Shown: in pieces, positions 41,471 to 49,059 of the stretch
Layout of the letters: each line of letters opens with the position of its first letter
Position numbering within the stretch: position 1 is the stretch's first letter
NCBI GenBank assembly: GCA_019635285.1
Contig: JAHBZS010000032.1
Location: forward strand, 1-55,300
Direction: 5' to 3'
Length of the DNA stretch: 55,300 nucleotides
From: Rubrivivax sp.
GTDB lineage: Bacteria > Pseudomonadota > Gammaproteobacteria > Burkholderiales > Burkholderiaceae_C
Translations under genes and position numbers: made by a program
The notes under the pieces: generated by a model
What the model was told of the DNA's origin: nothing
Databases searched by the model: none
Seen by the model: the letters and a program-made list of their open reading frames with translations, nothing else

Positions 41471-41961
41471 GGCGTGGGCTCCTCGGCGGCGATGCGCGCC
41501 AGCAGCGCGCCGCGCTGGAAGGTCTGGCCCACGGCCAGCGGCAGCTCCTGCACCGTGCCGTCGCAGGCCGCGCACAGCGTGGTCTGCAGCTTCATGCTTT
41601 CGATGACCAGCAGCGCATCGCCCTGGCGCACGCGTTGCCCCGGCTGCACCAGCAGCGAGACGACGACGCCGGGCATCGGCGCCTCCTCCGCGCCGGCCGC
41701 CTTGCCGCCCGACGCACCCGAACGCAGCGGGTCGACCCGGTCGATGCGCCAGGCGCGGCCGCGCCACTGCACATGCACCGTGTCGCCGTGCGCCACGGCC
41801 AGCAGCCGCTCGCTGCGGCCGTCCAGCGTGGCGACGAAGCGGCCCGGGCCGTCGGCGCGCACGGTGACGGCAGTGTCGTCGACCTGGACGGCATCGCGGC
41901 CGGGATGGCGCACCACGCGATGCCGTTGCTGCGGGGTGTCGTTGAAGTGGAAGTGGTTCAT
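41467..41961 (-). CDS. Biotin carboxyl carrier protein of acyl-CoA carboxylase
   Basis: A 164-residue carrier with a C-terminal biotinyl domain. The biotin lysine is Lys124 in LLVIESMKLQTTLCAACDG. The first 85 residues (HFHFNDTPQQRHRVV onward) are the BT-like beta region normally found between biotin carboxylase and carrier domains in 3-methylcrotonyl-CoA carboxylase alpha subunits. So this is the C-terminal half of a usual alpha subunit encoded as a separate gene. The ATG at 41961 was chosen because MNHFHFND begins the conserved part; an upstream TTG/ATG would add 19 residues. It overlaps the carboxyltransferase gene. Confidence 0.88.
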   Translation of the reverse strand: MNHFHFNDTPQQRHRVVRHPGRDAVQVDDTAVTVRADGPGRFVATLDGRSERLLAVAHGDTVHVQWRGRAWRIDRVDPLRSGASGGKAAGAEEAPMPGVVVSLLVQPGQRVRQGDALLVIESMKLQTTLCAACDGTVQELPLAVGQTFQRGALLARIAAEEPTP

Positions 41962-41989
41962 CGGTTCGCGTTCCGCAATGCTCAGACTC

Positions 41990-43462
41990 TCAGTTGCGCC
42001 AGGCGCCCATCGCGGCATGCGGCATCGCCACGCTGCGCGCGGCAGGTTCGGGCAGGGCGAGGGCCGCGACGGCCAGCAGCGCCCGGCGTTCGGCCTCGCT
42101 AAGCTCGGCGGGCCTCAGCGCGTCGCGGTGCCGTTCGAGGAAGCCGGTGTCGGTCTCGCCGCGGCCGAAGGCCGGATGAGCGAGCACGCGCGACAGGAAG
42201 TCGCCGTTCACCGTGACGCCGAGCATCGCCGTGTCGGCCAGCGCCTGGCGCAGCCGCGAGATGGCCAGATCGCGCGTCGCGCCGTGCGCGATCACCTTGG
42301 CCAGCATCGAGTCGAAGTCGGCGCTGACCGGTGCGCCCTCGGTCACGCCGGCATCGACGCGCACGCCCGGCCCCTGCGGCCAGCGCAGCAGCCGCACGCG
42401 GCCGGTGTCCGGCACGAAGCCGGCGTCGGCATCCTCGGCCAGCAGCCGGCACTCGATGGCATGGCCGTGCCAGCGCACCTGCTCCTGCGTCAGCGGCAGC
42501 GGCTCGCCCTGCGCCACGCGCAGCTGCCACTCCACCAGGTCCAGCCCGGTGACCATCTCGGTGACGGGGTGCTCGACCTGCAGCCGCGTGTTCATCTCCA
42601 GAAAGAAGAACTCGCCTTGCGGCGACACGATGCACTCCACCGTGCCCGCGTTGACGTAGCCGGCCGCCTGGGCCAGCTTGACCGCGGCCGCGCAGATGCG
42701 CTGGCGCAGGCTTGGGTCGAGCCCCGGCGCCGGCGTCTCCTCGATCAGCTTCTGAAAGCGGCGCTGGATCGAACATTCGCGCTCGCCCAGGTGGATGACG
42801 TGGCCGTGCGCATCGCCGAAGACCTGCACCTCGATGTGTCGTGGGCGTTCGACGAAGCGTTCGGCAAACAAGCGCCCGTCGCCGAAGTAGCGCTCGCTTT
42901 CGCGGCGCGCGGTAGCAATGGCGTCCGCCAGCTTCGCCGGGTCACGCACGATCTGCATGCCCTTGCCGCCGCCGCCCGCCGCGCCCTTGACCAGCAGCGG
43001 GAAACCGACCGCGCGCGCACGTTCGGCAAAGCTCGCGGGGTCGTCGGCCTCGTCGGCCGACGGTGTCACCGGCACGCCGTGCTGCACGGCGAAGCGTCGC
43101 GCGCTGACCTTGTCGCCCATCAGTTCGATGGCCTCGGCCCCGGGGCCGACGAACACCAGGCCGGCCTGCGTCACGGCGCGGGCGAAGGCGGCGTTCTCCG
43201 ACAGGAAGCCGTAGCCGGGGTGGATGGCGTCGCAGCCGCTGTCGCGCGCCGCGCGGATCAGGCTGTCGATGTCCAGCCAGGCCGACACCGGCGGCGTGCC
43301 GTGCAGCTCCACGCGTTCATCGGCCTCGGCCAGCGCCGGGCCATGACGATCCTGTGCGTGCCAGGGCACGACGGTCTGGATGCCCAGCCGGCGGGCGGTG
43401 CGCACGATGCGCAGCGCGATCTCGGCGCGGTTGGCGACAAAGAGTTTGCGAATGATGCTCAT
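41990..43462 (-). CDS. Biotin carboxylase subunit (stand-alone)
   Basis: A 490-residue biotin carboxylase: MSIIRKLFVANRAEIALRIV at the N-terminus, HPGYGFLSENAAFARA, then the ATP-grasp P-loop GAAGGGGKGMQIVRD, ECSIQRRFQKLIEETPAP, FLEMNTRLQVEHPVTEMVTG and the C-terminal domain. It carboxylates biotin on the carrier protein encoded 28 bases downstream. In most methylcrotonyl- and geranyl-CoA carboxylases this domain is fused to the carrier; here the protein ends after the carboxylase domain. The ATG overlaps the TGA of the upstream TetR gene (ATGA). Confidence 0.93.
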   Translation of the reverse strand: MSIIRKLFVANRAEIALRIVRTARRLGIQTVVPWHAQDRHGPALAEADERVELHGTPPVSAWLDIDSLIRAARDSGCDAIHPGYGFLSENAAFARAVTQAGLVFVGPGAEAIELMGDKVSARRFAVQHGVPVTPSADEADDPASFAERARAVGFPLLVKGAAGGGGKGMQIVRDPAKLADAIATARRESERYFGDGRLFAERFVERPRHIEVQVFGDAHGHVIHLGERECSIQRRFQKLIEETPAPGLDPSLRQRICAAAVKLAQAAGYVNAGTVECIVSPQGEFFFLEMNTRLQVEHPVTEMVTGLDLVEWQLRVAQGEPLPLTQEQVRWHGHAIECRLLAEDADAGFVPDTGRVRLLRWPQGPGVRVDAGVTEGAPVSADFDSMLAKVIAHGATRDLAISRLRQALADTAMLGVTVNGDFLSRVLAHPAFGRGETDTGFLERHRDALRPAELSEAERRALLAVAALALPEPAARSVAMPHAAMGAWRN

Positions 43463-44235
43463 GGCTTGTCGGCTGCGTTGCGCCGTCCGCGGCGCTTCGA
43501 TGCAGGTGGGGGCGGCGCCTCTGCGCCGGCAGCGACCAGGCGCTCGAGCCGCGCCAGGCGGCGCTCGACGTCGCCCGGACTGCCGCGGGCCGGCGCCACG
43601 GCGTCGTCGGCCGGGGGCAGGAGGCCGTGCAGCACCAGGGCGGTGTAGGCATCGGCCATCGCCTCGACGTCGATCACGCCGCGGCCGAAGAGAGTGGCCC
43701 ACATGCGGTGCTCGATGCCCCCGTAGACCATGCTGCGCACCAGCTCGGCGTCGGTGCCGGGCGGCAGTTCGCCGTCCTGCACGGCATCGCGCACCGTCTG
43801 CATCAGGAACGAGGTGTACTGCACGTGCAGGTCATGCAGCACCGACGCGAAGTACTCGGGCCCGGTGCGCACCTCGTGCAGCACGATGCGCGAGAGACCG
43901 GGCTCCTCGACATAGACACGCAAATGGCGCCAGATCAGAAAGCGCAACCGGCTGCGCAGCCCGTGCAGCCGCTGGAAGCTGGCTTCGATGTCGTGGATCA
44001 GCGGCACGTACATGCCGCGCAGGACTTCGTTCAGCAGGTCGCGCTTGGTCGGGTAGTAGGTGTACACCAGGCCTTCGACGACGCCGACGCGTGCGGCGAT
44101 CTCGGCCACCGACGAGCGCTCGAAGCCCTTGTCCAGGAAGACCTCGCGCGCCGCGGCCAGGATCTCGGCGGCGCGGCGCATGCGCCGCGGCGTCTGGCTG
44201 CCGGCGGCGATGGGGGAGACGACGGCGGGCTTCAT
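43459..44235 (-). CDS. TetR family transcriptional regulator of the carboxylase cluster
   Basis: A 258-residue TetR-type regulator. The HTH region is about residues 35-62: SVAEIAARVGVVEGLVYTYY followed by PTKRDLLNEVLRG. The C-terminal effector domain is helical, with YTALVLHGLLPPADD near 200 and a basic RKKG-like tail (SKRRGRRNAADKP). By position it resembles AtuR/LiuR-type control of acyl-CoA pathways, although LiuR is a MerR protein. It lies inside the minus-strand run, between the AtuA-like gene and biotin carboxylase, and its stop overlaps the biotin carboxylase start, so it is coexpressed with what it probably controls. Confidence 0.92.
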   Translation of the reverse strand: MKPAVVSPIAAGSQTPRRMRRAAEILAAAREVFLDKGFERSSVAEIAARVGVVEGLVYTYYPTKRDLLNEVLRGMYVPLIHDIEASFQRLHGLRSRLRFLIWRHLRVYVEEPGLSRIVLHEVRTGPEYFASVLHDLHVQYTSFLMQTVRDAVQDGELPPGTDAELVRSMVYGGIEHRMWATLFGRGVIDVEAMADAYTALVLHGLLPPADDAVAPARGSPGDVERRLARLERLVAAGAEAPPPPASKRRGRRNAADKP

Positions 44236-44268
44236 ATCAGCGCGCCCGGCCGCCCGTAGGCACTGACG

Positions 44269-44307
44269 CACCCCCTCGGGAGCAGCGAACGAAGTGAGCG
44301 TGGGGGC
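44269..44307. repeat. GC-rich repeat element in a 76-bp gap
   Basis: A block with flanking CCCCC/GGGGG arms around GAGCAGCGAACGAAGTGAGC sits between the TetR gene and the upstream AtuA-like gene. Near-identical 'gcagcgagcgaagcgagcg' blocks flanked by C and G tracts are, from general knowledge, scattered through Comamonadaceae and relatives. It may be an interspersed REP-like element; it interrupts the otherwise close spacing of the operon. Confidence 0.6.
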
Positions 44308-44311
44308 TGTT

Positions 44312-46117
44312 TCATCCTAGGCTGTGCAGCACATCGGCGGGCACGTCGAGCTCGATGTCGAGCAGCATCTGCGCGTAGGCCTTGCCCTGCGGGTCGTAGC
44401 GCAGCGAGGCCACGCCGCCGCCGCCCAGCGCCTGCTGCAGCACGAAGTTGAACGCGCGCATGCCGGGCAACTCGTAGCGCTGCACCGGGCCATGCGCGCG
44501 GTGCGCGAAGTAGGCAGCGACGGCTTCGGCGTCGAGCACGCCGCGCAGCCAGTGCCAGGCCGCATCGCTGCGCGCGATGATGCCGATGTTGGCGCTGTCG
44601 CCCTTGTCGCCGCTGCGCCCGTGGGCGATGCGCAGCAGCGGCACGCGCTGCGTGGCGCGTCCGAAATGCGGCGGCGCGGGCTCTGCGGGCCACGGCGGCA
44701 GAGCGTTGTCGCCGACCGCGGGCGGCGGCAGCGCTTCGAAAGGCACGGCCCGGCCGTCCAGCGAGACCCGCGCGGTGACGCGCGAGCGCTCGACCAGGCA
44801 GGAGAACAGCCGCACCACCGGCGACGGCGACGGCCGCCCCCCGGCGAAGCCGGTGATGCCCTGCGCCATCGACGACGCGGTGGGTGCAAGCTCGCGCGCC
44901 AGCAGCTCCAGCGCCGCCTTGTCGGCGTGGCGCGCCGCCACCTTGAGCACCACCTCGCGGGTGCCCTGCGCGCGGCTGTGCGGGCCGTAGGTGGACTCCG
45001 CGCCCAGCACCTCGAGGCTGGTCTCTCCGAAGGGGCCGATGCCGCGCTCGGCCAGCAGCCGCGTGCAACGCGCGAGGATCGCCTCGCCCACGCGCTGCGC
45101 CTTGCGCGCCGCGTCGCGCCCGCCGATCATCAGCGTGCCCAGCAGCCGCCAGCCGTCGGCATAGGTGGCACTGACCTTCAGCGTCGGCGGCGCCGGCCGG
45201 CCGCGCGCGCCGCTCACGCGCACGCGCTGTGCGCCGGCCGCCTGCAGCCGCACCTGCGAAAAGTCGCAGCACACGTCCGGCAACCGGTAGTCGCGCGGGT
45301 CGGCGATCTCGTACAGCACCTGCTCGCCCACCGTGGCCGGTGTCACCAGCCCGCCCGTGCCGGGCGGCTTGGTGAGCACGAAGCTGCGGCCATCGGCGTC
45401 GCATTCGACGATGGGGAAACCCATGTCGTCCCAGCCCGGCACCTGCTCCCAGTCGGTGAACAGGCCGCCGGTGCACTGCGTGCCGCATTCGATGACGTGG
45501 CCCGCCAGGCTGCCCAGCGCCAGACGGTCCCAGTCGTCCCAGCGCCAGCCGAAGGCATGCACCAGCGCCGCCAGCGTGACCGCACTGTCGACGACGCGGC
45601 CGGTGATGACCACGTCGGCCCCCGCGGCCAGCGCGGCGGCGATCGGCTGCCCGCCGAGGTAGGCATTGATGCTCAGCAGCTTCGCCGGCATGGGCGCGCC
45701 GCTGAACATCTCGGCGATGCCCTCGGCGCGCAAGGCCTCGGCCTGCTCGGACAGGTCATCGCCTTCGACCACCGCGATCTTCAGCTGCACACCCTGGGCG
45801 GCGAATGCGGCGCGCAGCGCCTCGGCACAGGCCTGCGGATTCACGCCGCCGGCGTTGGTGATGACGCGGACCCCGCGCGCGGCGATCTCGGGGCCGAGTG
45901 CCGCAGTGGTGCGCACGAAGTCGGTCGCGTAGCCGGCCGCAGGGTCCTTGGCGCGCGCACGCGCCAGCAGCGACATGGTGATCTCGGCCAGGTAGTCCGA
46001 GACCAGCACGTCGATATCGCCGTGCCGCACCAGCTGCGCGGCCCCGGCTTCGCTGTCGCCCCAGAAGCCGCTGGCGCAGCCGATGCGCAAGGGCCTGGTG
46101 CGAGGCTTCGCGTCCAT
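44312..46117 (-). CDS. AtuA family protein (DUF1446)
   Basis: A 601-residue protein of the DUF1446/AtuA family found in the acyclic terpene utilisation cluster (Pseudomonas atuA) and in many acyl-CoA clusters; the reaction remains unproven. The N-terminal DUF1446 domain shows RIGCASGFWGDSEAGAAQLV near residue 12 and DVLVSDYLAEITMSLLARA. NAGGVNPQACAEAL, DVVITGRVVDSAVTLAALVH and GHVIECGTQCTGGLF follow. The C-terminal AtuA-like ferredoxin-type domain begins near residue 490 with LLRIAHGRSGDKGDSANIGI. Length and domain order are complete. It starts at the ATG 46117, 11 bases after the enoyl-CoA hydratase gene, so the two are cotranscribed. Confidence 0.92.
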   Translation of the reverse strand: MDAKPRTRPLRIGCASGFWGDSEAGAAQLVRHGDIDVLVSDYLAEITMSLLARARAKDPAAGYATDFVRTTAALGPEIAARGVRVITNAGGVNPQACAEALRAAFAAQGVQLKIAVVEGDDLSEQAEALRAEGIAEMFSGAPMPAKLLSINAYLGGQPIAAALAAGADVVITGRVVDSAVTLAALVHAFGWRWDDWDRLALGSLAGHVIECGTQCTGGLFTDWEQVPGWDDMGFPIVECDADGRSFVLTKPPGTGGLVTPATVGEQVLYEIADPRDYRLPDVCCDFSQVRLQAAGAQRVRVSGARGRPAPPTLKVSATYADGWRLLGTLMIGGRDAARKAQRVGEAILARCTRLLAERGIGPFGETSLEVLGAESTYGPHSRAQGTREVVLKVAARHADKAALELLARELAPTASSMAQGITGFAGGRPSPSPVVRLFSCLVERSRVTARVSLDGRAVPFEALPPPAVGDNALPPWPAEPAPPHFGRATQRVPLLRIAHGRSGDKGDSANIGIIARSDAAWHWLRGVLDAEAVAAYFAHRAHGPVQRYELPGMRAFNFVLQQALGGGGVASLRYDPQGKAYAQMLLDIELDVPADVLHSLG

Positions 46118-46128
46118 CCGAACGTCTC

Positions 46129-46926
46129 CTAGCGACCGGGCCACACCGGCTCGCGCCGCTCGGCAAAGGCCTTGAAGCCCTCGCGCGTGTCTTCGCTCTG
46201 CGCCAGCACCGGCAGCACCGCCTGCGCCAGGTTCAGCGCGTCGGACAGCGACAGGTCGCTCATCGCCCCGATGGCCCGCCGGCCGATGCGCAGTGCCACC
46301 GGCGAATTGGCAGCCAGGCGCCCGACCAATGCATCGACGGCCTCGTCGAGCTGCGCCGCCGGCACGACCTCGTTGACGATGTCCATGCGCTGCGCCTCCA
46401 CGGCCGGGAAGCGGTGCGCGTAGCAGCACATCTCCAGCAGGCGGCGGCGCGGGATCACCCGCATCAGCAACGGCAGGATCATCATCGGGAACACGCCGAC
46501 GCGCGCCTCGGTGGTGCCGAACATCGCGCGGTCGGTGGCCACCGCGAAGTCGCAGGCGCAGACCAGCCCCAGGCCGCCGCCGAAGGCGCTGCCGTTGACA
46601 CGCGCGACGATCGGCAGGTTGCAGCGGTCCATCGCGCGGAAGAGCTCGGCCACCGGGTTGTCGAAGCGCCCCGGCTCGAGCGCGAAGGGCGATCCGTCGG
46701 CCGTCGCCTTGAGCGCGCCGCCGGCGCAGAAGCTCTTGTCGCCGGCGCCGGTGAGCACGATGGCGCGCACGCCGGCCATCGCCTCCGCGGCGCGCAGCGC
46801 GGCGCACAGCTCCTGCATCACGACGTCGGTCATCGTGTTGTGCTGCGCCGCGCGGTCGATGGTCAGCACGCAGGCCGGGCCGCGCGCCTCGACGCGCACC
46901 TGGGTGAAGGATGCGGCAGTGCTCAT
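46129..46926 (-). CDS. Enoyl-CoA hydratase family protein lacking one catalytic Glu
   Basis: A 265-residue crotonase-fold protein: RAAQHNTMTDVVMQEL, FCAGGALKATADGS for the oxyanion hole and GSAFGGGLGLVCACDFAVAT. In classical hydratases a Glu follows the GGG block; here the position is Gly-Leu, while the second Glu is retained in FGTTEARVGVFP. It may therefore be an isomerase, hydrolase or a hydratase with altered mechanism, as in some AtuE-like isohexenylglutaconyl-CoA hydratases. Its ATG overlaps the stop of the reductase gene by 4 bases. It precedes the AtuA gene and may act on the same substrate. Confidence 0.88.
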   Translation of the reverse strand: MSTAASFTQVRVEARGPACVLTIDRAAQHNTMTDVVMQELCAALRAAEAMAGVRAIVLTGAGDKSFCAGGALKATADGSPFALEPGRFDNPVAELFRAMDRCNLPIVARVNGSAFGGGLGLVCACDFAVATDRAMFGTTEARVGVFPMMILPLLMRVIPRRRLLEMCCYAHRFPAVEAQRMDIVNEVVPAAQLDEAVDALVGRLAANSPVALRIGRRAIGAMSDLSLSDALNLAQAVLPVLAQSEDTREGFKAFAERREPVWPGR

Positions 46927-47822
46927 GGTTCAGAAGGCAAGTCGGAGAACGTGACCGGCGGCTGGTACTGCGGAAAGCCGTCGTAGGGAAAGCTGCGCGT
47001 GGCCGGCTGCAGCGTCCAGGTGTGCCGGGCGGTAGGTACGCCGCCATCGACGCGGATGACGTTGCCGCTGACGAAGCCGGCCGCCTCGGACAGCAGCCAC
47101 ACGACCGCCGACGACAGTTCGGCCTCGGTACCGAAGCGCTGCAGCGGCACCTTGCTGCGCAGGCCGCGCAGCACGTTGCGGTAGTCCTCGTCGTAGGTGT
47201 CGATGCCGGCCGAGGCGATCCATCCCGGCGCCACCGCGTTGACGCGCACACCCGCATGGCCCCATTCGCAGGCCGCCGTCTCGGTGAGCAGCAGCACGCC
47301 GCCGCGCGCCGCGCCCGAATGGCCCATGCCGGGCAGGCCGCCCCACATGTCGGCGAGCATGTTGACGATGCTGCCGCCGTGCTGCTCCATCCATTGCACG
47401 TAGCACTCGCGCGAGAACAGGAAGGTGCCGTGCAGGTTGTTGCGCACCACCGCGTCCCAGCCCTTCAGCGTGATGTCGCGCAACGCCGCCGGGTACTGGC
47501 CACCGGCGCAGTTGAACAGCCCGTCGATCCGGCCATGCGCGACGACGATGTCGGCGACGCTGGCCTTGACACGCTCTTCGTCGCGGATGTCGCAGGCATG
47601 CAGGCTCAGGCGGCCGGCACATTCCGGGTAGATCGCCACGATCTCGTCGGCCACGGCCTGCAGCTTCTCGAGGCGCCGGCCGACCAGCGCGAGCCGCGCG
47701 CCGAGGCTGGCCAGTTCATGCGCGGCGCAGCGGCCGAGGCCACTGCCGCCGCCGGTGACGACCACCGCGCGGCCGTCGAACAGCCCCGGGCGGAACACCG
47801 AGCGGTAGCGATCGCGGTTCAT
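46923..47822 (-). CDS. SDR oxidoreductase, enoyl-/dienoyl-CoA reductase type
   Basis: A 299-residue short-chain dehydrogenase/reductase. The cofactor motif is VVVTGGGSGLGRCAAHEL near residue 21, FNCAGGQYPA supplies the NAG-type motif, and GMGHSGAARGGVLLLTETAA replaces the usual YxxxK, a hallmark of peroxisomal trans-2-enoyl-CoA reductase and 2,4-dienoyl-CoA reductase-like SDRs. The last 60 residues (RHTWTLQPATRS...) extend past the common SDR end. It resembles AtuB, the SDR of the acyclic terpene cluster. The start is the ATG at 47822, 14 bases after the substrate-binding protein gene. Confidence 0.9.
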   Translation of the reverse strand: MNRDRYRSVFRPGLFDGRAVVVTGGGSGLGRCAAHELASLGARLALVGRRLEKLQAVADEIVAIYPECAGRLSLHACDIRDEERVKASVADIVVAHGRIDGLFNCAGGQYPAALRDITLKGWDAVVRNNLHGTFLFSRECYVQWMEQHGGSIVNMLADMWGGLPGMGHSGAARGGVLLLTETAACEWGHAGVRVNAVAPGWIASAGIDTYDEDYRNVLRGLRSKVPLQRFGTEAELSSAVVWLLSEAAGFVSGNVIRVDGGVPTARHTWTLQPATRSFPYDGFPQYQPPVTFSDLPSEP

Positions 47823-47836
47823 CGTCCTGCGCTCGC

Positions 47837-49015
47837 TCAGTAGGCGACGAAGTCGGTCAGCGCCTTCACGCTGGCCGTGGCCGGCTCGGTCTGGAACAGC
47901 TTGATCGGCAGCACCGCTTGCCCCTTGGGGTTGTCCAGCGAGATCGGGCCGGTCAGGCCGCCGGTGCTGAAGTTGTTGAGCTTGTTCAGCTGCTCGACCA
48001 CGCAGGCGCGCGTCACGTTCGCACCGCAGCGCTTGATGCCCTCGGCCAGCACCTTGGTGCCGACGTAGCCGCTGACCGTGTAGCGGTTGAAGTTGGCATA
48101 GTCGTCGGCGCTCAGGTACTTCTTGGCCAGCTCCATCAGCGCCTGGCCGGCCGGGTCGTAGTTCGACGCGTAGTAGTCCGGGATCAGGTAGGCATAGCCC
48201 GAAGGCGACGCCAGCTTGATCGCAGCCGGCAGCTGCCCGGCCCACAGCGTGCCGATGGCCAGCTTCATGTCCAGCCGCCGGAACTCGGACATCACGGCGG
48301 CCGACTCGGTGGTCAGCGTGCCCAGGTACACGGCGGTGACGCCCTTGTCCTTCAGCGTCAGCACCTCGGCGGAGAAGTCCTTTGCGCCGCGCTTGAAGGC
48401 GATTTCGGCGACGCTGTTCAAGCCGAGCTCCTTGACCGCCTTCTGGTAGCCGGCGAGCAGCGCCTTGCCGAAGTCGTCGTCCTGATAGAGGATGCCGAAC
48501 TTGCCGCCCTTCTGGCCCATCTTCTCGGCCATGTACTTGATGGGCACATAGCCTGCCAGGTCGTAGTCCGGGCCGATCATGAACACCGTCGGCCGGCGCG
48601 GGTTCACCGCCACCGGATTCGGCGCCATGTGCACGATGGTCGGGATCTTCGCTTCCTCGATCGTCGGCAGCATCGCCACCATGTGCGAGCTGCCGGTGGT
48701 GCCGGTCAGCGCAAAGACCTTGTCGCTGTCGAGCAGCTTCTTCAGCGCCGACAACGAGCGCGCCGGCACGTAGCCGTCGTCCTCGTAGATCGCGCGCAGC
48801 TTGCGGCCGTTGATGCCGCCCGCGGCATTGATCTCGGCGATCGCCAGCTTGGAGCCGGCGGCGCCGGCCTTGCCGATCAGCGAGGCCGGTCCGGACATCG
48901 GCTGCACCTCGCCGAGCAGGATCTCGGTGGCGGTGACACCCACCTCCTGCGCCTGCGCGGCGCCCAGGCCCAGCACGGCTGCAGCCAGCGCTGCCGCGAA
49001 GTTCTTGCGCATCAT
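47837..49015 (-). CDS. Branched-chain amino-acid-type ABC transporter substrate-binding protein
   Basis: A 392-residue periplasmic binding protein of the LivK/Peripla_BP_6 group. It has a signal peptide (about 1-24: FAAALAAAVLGLGAAQA), then VTATEILLGEVQPMSGPASL and AEINAAGGINGRKLRAIYEDD, SALKKLLDSDKVFALTG, FGILYQDDDFGKAL and YLGTLTTESAAVMSEFRR. These receptors bind amino acids, aromatic acids or acyl compounds; ligand unknown. AAGGAG precedes the ATGATG start at a good distance. It is followed by the SDR gene after 14 bases and preceded by LivM, so the transporter and pathway are physically linked. Confidence 0.93.
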   Translation of the reverse strand: MMRKNFAAALAAAVLGLGAAQAQEVGVTATEILLGEVQPMSGPASLIGKAGAAGSKLAIAEINAAGGINGRKLRAIYEDDGYVPARSLSALKKLLDSDKVFALTGTTGSSHMVAMLPTIEEAKIPTIVHMAPNPVAVNPRRPTVFMIGPDYDLAGYVPIKYMAEKMGQKGGKFGILYQDDDFGKALLAGYQKAVKELGLNSVAEIAFKRGAKDFSAEVLTLKDKGVTAVYLGTLTTESAAVMSEFRRLDMKLAIGTLWAGQLPAAIKLASPSGYAYLIPDYYASNYDPAGQALMELAKKYLSADDYANFNRYTVSGYVGTKVLAEGIKRCGANVTRACVVEQLNKLNNFSTGGLTGPISLDNPKGQAVLPIKLFQTEPATASVKALTDFVAY

Positions 49016-49059
49016 TCTTCGGTCTCCTTCGTCATCGTTGCCATACGTTCGCAGCGGCG

